64,000 bases of DNA, taken from positions 1,240,001-1,304,000 of the forward strand of contig JAZGTN010000236.1 of assembly GCA_037783415.1 (NCBI GenBank). Reading direction: 5' to 3'. The position numbers were made by a program, and so were the translations under genes. The number at the start of each line of letters is the position of its first letter. The stretch's first letter is position 1. The notes below the pieces were generated by a model that was not told the DNA's origin, did no database searches, and was given only the letters and a program-made list of their open reading frames with translations. Origin of the DNA: Leptasterias polaris. Taxonomy: Eukaryota > Echinodermata > Asteroidea > Forcipulatida > Asteriidae. Below are positions 48,199 through 59,228 of this stretch, one piece after another.

Positions 48199-48970
48199 AC
48201 AAAGTTTTCTTCAAGGTGGTTCCAGTAAATTATTGTTCTATTGACGAATGATTACGTGGTTGGTGTTGCACCGTGGAACTATGAAACGCTTGGAGTAATT
48301 TACTATTGAATTTTCAATTAGGGTAGTTGTTGGGGAGTTGAAGATTGTTCTAGATCGAATGCACCTGCCTGGTTTTTGGTGTAAAGTAAAGTTGTGATGG
48401 TATAGCTGGTAACAGCTACAGTAGTTTACGGCTCGAATTATTTTATCATTATTGTTGGGGAAGTAAAATATAGCCATAACATTTATTAAAGTAAGATAAA
48501 CTCAAAAAATCAACAAGGAAAACGTCCGTTCCGGTTTGTTTTAAGCACTCATGTTATCATTAAACCTTGTGTAACTGTCTCACAAATTCGTACGTGATTG
48601 GCAAAATGGGGTTTCTAATAAATAAGCATCCTCGTCCCAAGTTTTAACTTTGTTTTAACTTTATTTTAAAGATCTGAGATCAGAAATTGGATTATATGCA
48701 AATTGAAATTGCATTTGTAACGAATTGCTTCGGGTATTTTTATTTTCAAAAATTTTGTATAAAAAGAAATTAAAAGGTAGATTAGATTTCATATAAAAAA
48801 GTCAGTAGAATAGAGAATAATGGAAAACATGTATAGTCTTCATACGAGTTGTTTTTTCTTGTTTTCAATACACGCGCGAGACTTGTACAGTCTATTTGGT
48901 GCATATTTTTTATGCTCAGGCACCACTGACATCTATGTCTTGAAAATTGTACGTACAAAATTACTTATCT

Positions 48971-49300
48971 ACGGAAGCCGGATAGTGCCAGAAAATAAGA
49001 AGTGAAATAATTGTTTGTGAGCGTGAGAATATTTTTTTGAACCATTTATCTGGCGGCCGCCCACTTATTATCCGGCGGCCGCCACTTAATTATCAGGCCG
49101 GCCGCCACTTATTATCCCGGCGGCCGCCACTTAATTATCCGGCGGGCCGCCACTTAATTAAGTGGCGGCCCGCCACTTAATTATCCGGCGGCCGCCACTT
49201 ATTATCCGGCGGCCGCCACTTAATTATTCGGCGGCCCGCCACTTATTATCTGTACCACACGTTCTGTATTTTGCGGATTTTAAGAGGACAGGGACATAGG

Positions 49301-49332
<32 letters not shown>

Positions 49333-50236
49333 TGAACATTAAAGAGGACATATCATAGAACCAGGGTAGTAAGAGGAAAGTCATAGGTTCCAGGGGGGGG
49401 GGGGGGGGGGGGGGTGTAGAAAGGGGACAGGTCGTAGGATCATGGGGGGGGGGGGGGGGGGGGTAATGAAAGAGGTAAAGTCATAGGATCATGGGGGGTG
49501 GGGGTAAGAGGCGTGTCATAGGAATGGGGGGTTAAGAGGACAGGTCATAGGATCCAGGGGGGTAAGATGGACATGTCATAGGATCATTGGGGGGGGGGTG
49601 GGTAAGAGAAGGGGGAGTGATCCATAGAGAAGACACCAAAGTCATGTCCTCTCACCCCCCCCCACCCCCCCCCCCCAATTATGATCCTATGACATGCCCT
49701 CTTACCCTTACCACACCCCGGATCCTATGACCTGTCCTCTTAACCCCCCCCATTCCTATGACACGCCTCTTACCCCCCCCATGATCCTATGACTTTACCT
49801 CTTAACCCCCCCCCCCCCCCCTCGATGATCCAACGACCTGTTCCTCTAACCCCCCCCCCCCCCCCCCCCGGAACCTATGAGCTTTCCTCTTTACTCCCCT
49901 GGTTCCTATGATAATATGTCCTCTTAAACCCCCCCCCCCCCCCCCCCCCCCCCGCCCCACCCCCCTGAAATCCTATGACCCGTCCCTCTTAAAATCCGCA
50001 AAATAAAGAACGTGTGGTACAGATTATTATGTGGCGGCCGCCAGATAATTATGTGGCGGCCGCCAGATAATTATGTGGCGGCCGCCGGATAATAAGTGGC
50101 GGCCGCCGGATAATTAAGTGACGGCCCCGTCGGATAATAAGTGGCGGCCGCCAGATAAAATGGTACAAAAAAATAGTATCGCGCTCATGAAAAAATATTT
50201 CACTTCTTATTTCCCTGGCACTATCCCGGCTTCCGT
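48971..50236. repeat. 1.27-kb near-perfect palindrome with G-run and GGCGGCCGCC arrays
   Basis: The left arm starts ACGGAAGCCGGATAGTGCCA and the right arm ends TGGCACTATCCCGGCTTCCGT. Each arm has (i) several units of GGCGGCCGCCACTTA(A)TTATCC and (ii) about eight units of AAGAGGACA-GGTCATAGGATC-A followed by G runs. Run lengths on the left are 29 (49304-49332), 22 (49393-49414) and 20 (49444-49463), and the right arm has matching C runs. The loop is about 45 nt around 49625. No ORF of substance. Confidence 0.93.
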
Positions 50237-50919
50237 AACTTATCAAATAAAAAAACTACAATGGGTACATTCGTTCGGTCATTGTTGCAGATTATAATCA
50301 CGAGGGTGAAATGTGACCTTCAGGTTCCATTTCACGAGGTGAAGCCCAAGTGGAAATGGAATATTCCAGATTTTATCTGCCGTGTTTTCTTCTGCGACCA
50401 AATAATAAACTACAAGAGAACGGGTTTTAAACTCTGGTAATTGTTTCTTTGTTCACCCCCAAATTAAACGCCGTACTACTACTACATGGAGTCGTCCGTG
50501 TTGGTTAGAAATGAAATTTGTAGAGTTCACAAAGTGTGGGGTTGACGAGTTTTCGTGTCTATTTTGTGTTTACTTGAAAGAAAATTCAAATGACAATGAT
50601 ATGTACGGAGCTTATATATGAATAAATGTGAATAAACTATAGGAAGAAAATCTTTGTTCGATTCCTCTTTCAGACGAAGATTATTTTGCAAACATTTTGT
50701 TCAGTCATTTGTCACAGAATATAATCACTTGGTGATATCTGACTTTTTCATTTCACGAGGCAAAACCAAGTGAAATGGAATAGTCCAGATTTTATCTGCC
50801 GGTTATCTTCTGCGACTATGCACTCATTATGCATCCAACATTTTTGTGTCAATTGAAAAAGAACAGGAATAGCTGTTGCAAACTGCTTACCAACCAAAAG
50901 GACCTTTGGTATAAATGCA

Positions 50920-51180
50920 AACATTAGTAAGTGGTCTGACGTTTCGATCCTCCAGTAGAGTCTTTCTCGAAGGCTAACACAACCAGTGTTGTAGTCGAGA
51001 CCTGGAAGTCCGAGACCGAGACCAAGACCGAGACCTTGACATCCGAGGGGGAGACCGAGACCAGGTCTCGAGACCTACAACACTGAACACAACACACATA
51101 AACATGTATAAAGTGTAACAAGTGCAGTCAAGTGGAAATACATGAAAAGAGGGGGGAGGGAGAGAGAGAGAGAGGGGGGG
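50920..51180 (-). mobile_element. Penelope-like 3'-UTR remnant, split by a MITE
   Basis: On the - strand: 'tcatgtatttccacttgact', 'atgtgtgttgt', then AGCCTTCGAGAAAGACTCTA, then GATCGAAACGTCAGACCAC. Same order as 38935-39050. Confidence 0.65.
50984..51085. mobile_element. 102-bp hAT-type MITE with 8-bp target duplication
   Basis: Ends CAGTGTTGTAG/CTACAACACTG, interior made of GAGACC/GAGACCA(A)GACC words. Flanks AACACAAC at 50976-50983 and 51086-51093 match perfectly. CAGNGTTG-type ends and 8-bp duplication are typical of hAT. Confidence 0.85.
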
Positions 51181-52024
51181 GGGGGGGGAGAGAAGAAAAA
51201 TAACAAAATGTTTAATGTTGAGTTTGGAAATACAACAATGGCATGATACCCTCCGCAGAAACCGCAGTGCATTGCAGTTATCAAATCAAATTGCAATGCA
51301 ATCCCTTTATCATCACTCTACCCCATAACATCTCAAGGTTGTCAATGTTTTAAATTTATACAGTTTAGTGGAGACTTTTGCATGACGGTCTTTATCCAAA
51401 GATGAAGACAATAGGCAGGGGACCAGTCTGTCTACCACCATATACCCTTCTATTGTTGATTAAACAAACAGCGCTGGTTGGCATTCAATTGTGTTAAAAT
51501 ATATTGGGACCAAATTAAAGATCTCTGCACACTTTCAATTAGAAACAGCTACATCCCATGATTGGATGATTTGTTTCCAACAAATTCAAAACCATTTTTG
51601 AACAATGTGTAGCATTGTTACAAACTGTTTACTAGCTGTTTCTGCCTTATATTTATGGCTTCCCATATAGTTTTCCTACCTTGGTTGGCAAAAACTCGGG
51701 CTGTGACGTTGCAATAGAAATGTCTAAATGTCGTGTGAATCATAGGCTGAAAGTCGTGCGCAGTTGGTAAACGCGTGCAGTTTTCTATTGTTTTAAATCT
51801 AAGATGGCGGTCAATGACGTCATGTGCAATCAACCTAAACGGGTCTATTAATAATTGGTGGGACCTGAACGTGGTGGGTTGTCCGGGGGAGGTGGGGATG
51901 AAACAAATGGCCAGAATCTGGATTATAACATGGGCAGCGCCCCATACTGGATACCTCACGCGAGGTTGCCAAAAAGCACTCTTGTCACTTATCCCCACAG
52001 GAAACTACAGTGGCTCATACTCGC

Positions 52025-52218
52025 GTTATATCGCCGTACTATTGCGTTATATCGCCGTACTATTGCGTTATATCGCCGTACTATTGCGTTATATCGCCGT
52101 ACTATTGCGTTATATCGCCGTACTATTGCGTTATATCGCCGTACTATTGCGTTATATCGCCGTACTATTGCGTTATATCGCCGTACTATTGCGTTATAAC
52201 GCCGTACTATTGCGTTAT
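52025..52218 (+). repeat. 21-bp minisatellite, block 1 (about 9 units)
   Basis: Units of GTTATATCGCC followed by GTACTATTGC, the last full one with ATAACG in place of ATATCG. It ends exactly where the 3' tail of the RTE element begins. The left flank ACTACAGTGGCTCATACTCG matches the flank of block 3. Confidence 0.97.
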
Positions 52219-52679
52219 CTTAGCTTAGCTTAGGTCGAGTGGTGTCCTCGAATCAGTTTAGTTTAGTTTAGTTTAGTTTGGTTTATTTCCATACATCAAT
52301 CAAAATACAATGTTTACATAGGGTATAGAGTTTTAAAGAAGTAGAAGTATGGAGGTGTCTGATAGAAAGCCGAGGCTTATACGAGACCAGGCACCTGGGT
52401 AATGTAATGCAATGCAATAAATGCTACAATTTAACAATAATTATAACAGAAACATGTACCTTGCGTCTTGTTGGATTACTGAAGGGAATCGTACAATATA
52501 ACACAATGAATGTGATAAATGTAATAAATGTGGGGTTTTACTGAACATAAATAATTGATAAATGAAAATACAATAAACAGATAAAGTAGTACACAATCAT
52601 TATGTCCTATTGAATTACACGTGAAGATCGTACAATATAACATGATAAATGTGCTAAGAGTGGACTGAAAATAAAGAAT

Positions 52680-54295
52680 TTATAAATAATAGCTACTAGA
52701 AAGCAACAACTTTTTCGTATACTTTTTAAAACTATGTAGTGTTCGTAGGGGGGGAAGTGGTGATAACTTGTTCCAATGGATGGGTCCTTGATTTCGGATT
52801 ATTGATTTACTTGTGTTTGTTCTAGCTAAGTTTACATGGAGCTTACTTGACGATTTAGTATTATACTTGTGAACATCAGCATTCCTTGTGAAGAATGTAG
52901 CTAAGGGAGGAGGCAACGTATTTTTGTCGAATTTGTACATGAGAACACCTAAATGATATTTGTACAAATCAAAAACGGTTAGAGTGTTATGCTTAGCAAA
53001 GAGCGGTGCTGCGTGAGCTCTGTAAGGAGTATTATTAATTACTCTGAGTGACTTCTTTTGTACGATTAAGAGTTTATTTAAGTACGTTTGGTATGTGTTG
53101 CCCCATGCCAAAATTCCGTATTGAAGATGAGGTAAGGATAGAGTATTATATATTGAAAAAAGCGTCTTTTCGGGTAAAATATGCTTGAGTTTGCGAAGAA
53201 TTCCAAGAATTCTTGAAGTAGCTGTGTGCACTTTTTCACAATGATTTTTCCAAGTAATATTTTTGTCAATAATTACTCCAAGAAATTTAATGGAATCGGC
53301 TCGGTTGATTAAAGTATTATTAAAATAAATAGCAAAATTGACATTTACACTCTTGTTAGTATAAAGCATCGAATATGTTTTCTTTAAATTTACGGACAAT
53401 CTGTTACAATTAAACCAAGATGATACTTTAATTAGTTCCTCATTTACTACTGCAATAGCTTGAGATAGATTTGGATTACTATACAATAAACTTGTATCGT
53501 CGGCAAATAGAATAAATGAAAGCAGCTTTGAAGAACAACAAACATCGTTGATATAAAGAAGAAATAGTATAGGTCCTAAAATAGAACCTTGAGGAACGCC
53601 ACATGTTATAGGTAGGGAGATAGACTTTTCATTTTTCCAGATGACAAATTGTCTTCTATTTGTGAGGTAATTTTTAAACCATTCTAAGGCTATACCACGT
53701 ATTCCATATCTGTATAGTTTAGAAATCAAAACCCCGTGATCAATTGTATCAAACGCCTTTGATAAATCTAAAAAGATACCTATGGCATGGTTTGATTTAT
53801 CCAATGATGTACTAAGTTTATCTACAAGATCAAGAAGAGCCATTTGTGTGGAATAGTTTGCACGAAAACCGTACTGTGAATCGCAAAGAATATTGTGTTT
53901 ACTTATAAATTTATTTAAGCGGTTAGCCACTAATCTTTCAAGGATTTTTGAAAAGCAAGGTAATAATGAAATAGGTCTATAATTAATGAACTTGCCTGAG
54001 TCACCACTTTTAAAAATAGGTATGACTTTAGCTAGTTTTAAGTCGTCTGGCACTACTCCAGTTGCTAGTGACAAATTAAAAATGTTCGATAATGGATGAA
54101 GAATCAGTTTAGAGATTGTTTTAATTATGAATGCACAAAAGTCGTCATGTCCCGAACTTTTTTTGTTGGGTAGACTATTAATACATTCCAAAAGTTCAGT
54201 GGTGGTAATTGGAGTTAAGAACAAGGAATCGGGAAAATTGCCCTTGATAAAATCTACAGGATTGGAGTTTGATTGAGGAATTTTGGATGCAAGAT
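52680..54295 (-). pseudogene. LINE ORF2 C-terminal part: reverse transcriptase
   Basis: In frame from DLASKIPQSNSNPVDF: PNKKSSGHDDF, AKVIPIFKSGD and INYRPISLLPCFSKILE, IGIFLDLSKAFDTIDH (motif A), CGVPQGSILGPILFLLYIND (B), LSFILFADDTSLLYS (C), then a thumb and a C-terminal region ending LLLSSSYYL at the stop 52680. This 514-codon stretch is intact and is the longest ORF in the window. It is cut off from its endonuclease by the frameshift near 54296. Confidence 0.92.
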
Positions 54296-55733
54296 CTGAC
54301 CAACATTTGTAAAGAATTTATTGAAGTGCTCAGCTATCGATTTCGGATTACTTGTGGTTCCATTATCTGAGAAAAAAGAATTGGGAGAAGGTGCATTTGC
54401 TTTGGACGGTTTCTTTAGAATATTATTAATAATTTTCCAAGTGTTATTAGTATTATTTCTTTGTTTCTCCAACAATTTGTGATAATCATTCTTTTTGGCA
54501 TTACGTATAAGTGTGGTTAGCCTGTTTCGATATGAAACATAATTAGTTTTACACCTTTGACTACCTTCAGTTAAGAACTTCTGATATAACTTATTTTTGT
54601 GTTTTATTGATTTTAATAGACCTTTTGTGAGCCAAGGATTTTTCAAGTCCTTCTGCGAGGTGCGAAATCTTTTCATCGGGATGCATTTTTCATAGAGAAT
54701 GTTGAGTTTGGAAATAAATTGTTCATAACAAGTGTTTACATCATCTGCCTGCATAATTAAATTCCAGTCAACTCTTCCTAGTTCACTTTTTAACGCAGAA
54801 ATATTTGAATCAGAAGTGTCTCTTTTCCAATAAAAAGTTTTGTTTTTCTTACTTTTTTCTAGGGAAGGACCGAATAATATAATTGGGAGATGGTCACTTA
54901 AATCGGATAGCAAAATATTTGCACTGTGTTGAACCAAGTTATTTGTAAAAATGTTATCAATAAGCGTAGCTGTATTATGTGTTATCCTCGTAGGTTTGTC
55001 AATGGTTGGACGAAAAGAATACGAGTATAACAAATTTATAAAATCTGAGGTTGGATTATGGGTTTCATATTTCAATATATTAATATTAAAGTCTCCAAAC
55101 AGATAGCAATTTTTGTTTTCAGTTGAAATATTTTCAAGACATTTTTCAAATTCTTTAACAAAGTCAGTGACACTCAGATCTGGTGCCCTGTAAACTACAC
55201 CAATTATAATATTTTTCATATTAGTTACTTCAATTTCAATAAAAAGTGATTCGAAATATTCAGTGGATGTTGACAAATCCTCCCTCACAGTGTATGATAA
55301 CGAATCATTGACGTATAACAAAACCCCTCCTCCTTTTTTGGTTGGTCTATTTTTTGATTCCAGTCTGAAACCAGGTAGAGATAGCATGGAATCGGGCTCC
55401 ACATTAAGCCAAGTTTCAGTAATACCTATGACATGAAATTGATGATCAATGTTACTGAGTACAACGGCAAGATTGTCAAAATTCTTCTGAATACTTCTTA
55501 TATTTTTTTTGGGTGTGAAATAGTGATAAGGGCCGATTACATAGTTTACCAGCTTTAATTTTAAGTTGTTGCTCTGTTACATAATCAGAACCGCTTCTAT
55601 CATAAAGGGTGTCATTAGAAACATCCGAGTTCAGGGAAGTGGGGTTGAATATACAATCGCTGAAGCGGCTAGGAATGTCATCTACTGGTTCGGCGCTCTG
55701 ATCATTGTTGTAGCTGGTTTCGCTGCCATTCAT
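54254..55733 (-). pseudogene. LINE ORF2 N-terminal part: apurinic-type endonuclease, frameshifted
   Basis: The leader MNGSETSYNNDQSAEPVDDI...KLCNRPLSLFHT runs into an A8 tract (about 55503-55510). There the frame changes to NIRSIQKNFDNLAV and GITETWLNVEPDS, then KKGGGVLLYVNDS, YLFGDFNINI (catalytic), TLIDNIFTN and LSDLSDHLPIILF (catalytic SDH). After FNKFFTNVG at about 54296 a one-base loss breaks the frame before DLASKIPQ. Confidence 0.85.
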
Positions 55734-55918
55734 GGTGGTTGAAGTAGTTAAAATAGTAACGATTCAAGTGGTTGTTGTCAGTTGGCATGGTACATGTAAA
55801 CACATATATAAATACAATTAAGGTAGAGTTATCTACAGATTCTTGCATTTTCTATATCGAATTTATACACTTAGGCTAAAGGAATTATATATGTGAACCA
55901 ACAAAAAATCAGCTCAGA

Positions 55919-56506
55919 TTAAGTGGAATACGGCATATTAGTTCTTAGCTGGACTGGGGCTGTATACTTCCTACCCTGGATGTAGAGCTCGCCTTTACGG
56001 AAGACGGGTCGATGTCCGGCGTCGTACGCTCTTTTCATGACGTCTCGAAGGGATCTTTTCTTGGCGATATCTGCAGCAGGTAGGTCTTGGAGGATGAACA
56101 TCCCGGTGTTTGCTAGGCATAGCCTTGCTTTAGTCAGGACAGTCAGCCGTTCCGCACGATAAAGGAATCGAGCGATGATATGGCGGGGCTTGTCCGATGG
56201 TGACTTGGGGGGTTTTCCTGTGCGATGGGCAGCCTCAATTTCAGCGTCCGGTAGATCGAATCGCTCGCTTAGGATCTTCTTGACTGAGTCATAGGGGAAG
56301 GCGTTGGGTTCTGTCGGATTTTCAGGAATTCCTCCAAGCCTGAGGTTGAAGCTGCGGGAATGACGCTCTAGATTCAGGGTTTCTTCTTCCAGGTGTTTGA
56401 TCTTGGATATGGCCGTATTAAGCTGCGTCGTCAGTTGGGAAACTCCAACGGTTAAGATCTTGTTATTACCTTGAATTTCCTCGATGGACTTTGACGAGAA
56501 TTCTAT
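55919..56506 (-). pseudogene. LINE ORF1p (L1-ORF1/transposase-22-like), N-terminally truncated
   Basis: Coiled-coil-like stretch (TTQLNTAISKIKHLEEETLN), then RRM-like FNLRLGGIPENPTE, then a C-terminal domain with AHRTGKPP, IIARFLYRAERLTVL and DVMKRAYDAGHRPVFRKGEL. Nucleic-acid chaperone role in LINE particles. The frame is fused at its truncated N-terminus to the RTE C-terminus. Confidence 0.75.
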
Positions 56507-56882
56507 GGTTCTCCATGCCTTTTTGTCCCCCATTGCCGATTTGAAATCTGCTGATTCCAGACCCGTGTCCATTTTAAGTATGTCAGTGTAGGTAAGTGCA
56601 GGTCTTCCAGGTTTCCTTCTCCCATGCTTAGGGGTCCATAGAACAATTTTGGATACTGGTTCGTCTTTGCTCCTGTAGCAGTGGCCAGCAAAACGCATCC
56701 TTCTCTGCCTGATTTTTGTTGAGAGCTTGGGCAGGTCCCCATATAGGACTTTGTTGGTCACATGTTGACTCCAGTGGATGTTAAGAGCAGTTCTTAATAA
56801 AACCTTGTGTAGCAGCCGTTTATCTGCTTTTCCAGTTTTGGAGTAAGAGTCCATGCCTCACAGCCGTATAACAGCACGGACT
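56507..56882 (-). pseudogene. RTE-type C-terminal region
   Basis: VESVLLYGCEAWTLTP, then in the next frame LNIHWSQHVTNKVLYG, RRMRFAGHCYRS and RRKPGRPALTYTDILK-DTGLE, ending KKAWRT at 56507. This is the usual RTE C-terminus. The frame shift near 56800 looks like a 2-nt insertion in a T run. The natural end (LIRGHHST) is 4.25 kb away at 52256-52230. Confidence 0.82.
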
Positions 56883-57919
56883 CTACTGTTGCAAAGAAGA
56901 GGCCTCCTTGAGCCTTCTAGGAAGGTACGATTTCCACATTTTAGTGAGTTTGTTGCATGCCCTCCATGCCGATGCTTTGCGTGACTTAATATCCTTCTCA
57001 GTGCTTTCCATCAAGGCCCCTAGATACTTGAAATTAGTTACTTTCTCAACGACTGAGCCGTCGTTTGTTACGATGTTGGTCTCTGAGCTGTTGTTGAATG
57101 ACATATATTTAGTTTTACTGGGATTAATTTTTGGCCCAACTCTTCCTACAGAAGTCTCAACTCTCCCCAGAAGCTCTTGTGCCTGTTGGATTTCCTCAGA
57201 CAGTAGTGCTATATCGTCCGCAAAGTCAAGATCTGTGACAATTTCAGGGCCCACTCTTCTACTTCTTCGCTTTTCCAATTTGAATCCGAGTTCCTCTTCC
57301 TTACCCTCAATAGCTTTTCTCATGGCGTAGTCTAGGATGATCACAAACAAATACGGAGCAAGGGTGTCACCCTGCAGGACTCCAGCAAGTATATCGAAGA
57401 GGTCTGTCTCTCCATCTGGTGTTATTACTTTAGCCTTGGTGTTTTCATACATCTTTGCAATGGCGTCTACAAGCTGGTCTGGTATACCATAGGCTTTCAG
57501 AATCCGCAGCATCTTCCCTCTATGAATGGTGTCGAAGGCCTTCTTGAAGTCAATAAACATCACTATTGCTGGGAGGTTGTTTGCTCTAATCCCCTCGATA
57601 AGCCTTCTGAGGGCAAGGTGACCAACTACAGTAGTACGTCCAACCCTGAAGCCATTTTGATTCTTCCTCAACCTGCTGTCTACTTCCGGTCTGATTCTGT
57701 TGAGGATCAATCGGTTGTAAGTTTTTGCAACAACTGAATGCCTCGATAATTCCCCCCTTGGCTAAGATCACCAGTCTTTGGTATTGGTACAATATTTAGG
57801 ATGGACCATTGATCCGGTTTCCTTCCTTCAACTAGTGCTACATTGCAGAATCCCAGAATAATGTCATCCAAGTCACAATTCTTCAATACTTCAGGTGTTA
57901 TGCCATCTTCCCCACTTCC
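56883..57919 (-). pseudogene. RTE-type reverse transcriptase (broken)
   Basis: GEDGITPEVLKNCDLDD and PKTGDLSQGGNYRGI in one frame, then after a frameshift near 57720 the main frame: VMFIDFKKAFDTIHR (RT motif A), GVLQGDTLAPYLFVI (B), TDLDFADDIALLSEE (C), then FKYLGALMES (thumb region). The frame breaks again at about 56890 before LLYGCEAWTLT. The endonuclease is absent because of 5' truncation. Confidence 0.88.
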
Positions 57920-58117
57920 GTTATATCGCCGTACTATTGCGTTATATCGCCGTACTATTGCGTTATAACGCCGTACTATTGCGTTATATCGCCGTACTAT
58001 TGCGTTATATCGCCGTACTATTGCGTTATAACGCCGTACTATTGCGTTATATCGCCGTACTATTGCGTTATATCGCCGTACTTTATTGTGTTATATCGCC
58101 GTACTACTGTGTTATAT
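57920..58117 (+). repeat. 21-bp minisatellite, block 2 (about 9 units)
   Basis: Same unit and orientation as block 1, with two ATAACG variants. It begins at the 5'-truncation point of the RTE and decays at its right end. Confidence 0.97.
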
Positions 58118-58996
58118 AAAATCAAAATCAAAATCTTAAACAAAACAAATTTAGAAAAAGTAGCTAAAACAGCAACGATTAAGTGCAGTCAACAAGACTA
58201 GAATAAGCAAAACATGTCAAACGAATAATTAAATTGGGTAATAAAGTAACTAAACAAGGTCAAAATCACCCAAGAACAAATTTTAGGGGCCCTCGGACGG
58301 CGTAACGTTTTTCTCTTGCGCCTCACTATGGAATTGCGATCAGTCGATTCATTTGCAGATTATCGATCAAAATATTTTGATTCAAAAATTGATTAAATTA
58401 GAAGTCCGGCCATGTATTATATCAAAATGCGTTGGTTCCCTTGAATGTTGTAAGCAGCGGATGAAGTAAGTGGGACAATTTTCCTCCTGTGAGGAAATTC
58501 ACACTGGGGTCCAAAAGGAACAAAATGAGGCCCAGTAGGGCCTATTGTTTCTTATTATGATCATTGATGCTTGTGAGACGACAATATCCCTTACTGTAAA
58601 GTCGCAATTCTGTTTAATCAGTCCTTAGTCACTTAAAAAACTGGACTCCCCTTAATAATAAGAAATAAAATGCAACCAAATGTTGCAGCATGTCAGTGGT
58701 TTTTTTGCCAGAAACATTTAACAACCCAAAATTAATGACACGCAATTACAAAATGTGTAGTTTGTTCAAAAGCGTTGGGTGTGACTATTTGAGACAGTTT
58801 AAAGGTGGATGCACATGTCAATAAGATTATCGGGCACGAGACAAGAGAGAGGGCCCACTTCGGGAGCAAGTTACACACGATCCACCCAACTCTAGCTTCC
58901 CCACGCGTCCTCTTTCCCCGCTTCGTACTGCCTCGCCTTCAACTTTAATAAACCATCTTTGAATTGAATTGAAATAAATCAATTATCGCAAAAAAA
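58118..58996. other. No gene seen
   Basis: AT-rich sequence. Near 58945-58970 TTTGAATTGAATTGAAAT might be a LINE tail. No ORF or splice-bounded coding signal. Confidence 0.4.
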
Positions 58997-59100
58997 TACG
59001 GCGATATAACGCAATAGTACGGCGATATAACGCAATAGTACAGCTGCGATATAACGCAATAGTACAGCGATATAACGCAATAGTACGGCGATATAACGCA
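58997..59100 (-). repeat. 21-bp minisatellite, block 3 (5 units, inverted)
   Basis: Reverse complement of the units in blocks 1 and 2. On the - strand its upstream flank (ACTACGGTGGCTCATACTCG) repeats the flank of block 1. Confidence 0.95.
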
Positions 59101-59228
59101 AAAAACATGGGGGTTCTCTAGGAATTGGCGAGTATGAGCCACCGTAGTAAACTTTGGTGAGAAAACTCCCTTGCATCTTGCCGCCATCGCTCGCTGAGCG
59201 CCAAGGTCAAACAATAATAATTGAAACG

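Larger units (their letters stand above)
52257..56506 (-). mobile_element. Jockey/CR1-group non-LTR retrotransposon, 5'-truncated, inserted in the RTE
   Basis: Order on the - strand: L1-ORF1-like protein (from 56506), leader ORF/endonuclease, reverse transcriptase, UTR, and a (TAAAC)n-type tail at 52257-52287. Two frameshifts separate otherwise continuous ORF2 parts, so it is probably inactive but young. Clade within the jockey/CR1/L2 group not decided. Confidence 0.85.
52219..57919 (-). mobile_element. 5'-truncated RTE-type LINE, interrupted by a second LINE
   Basis: The 5' part is 57919-56507, and the last eight codons plus tail are at 52256-52219 (reading L-I-R-G-H-H-S-T-stop, then a (TAAGC)n tail). 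It sits inside the 21-bp minisatellite, with array on both sides. Truncation begins in the RT domain (GEDGITPEVLK). Several frameshifts make it non-functional. Confidence 0.85.

Noticed and set aside
51775..52233. 152-codon and overlapping ORFs with repeated RYIAVLL, ALYRRTI and CVISPYY
   Set aside because: All three frames of a 21-bp repeat are open; this is a consequence of unit length divisible by three.
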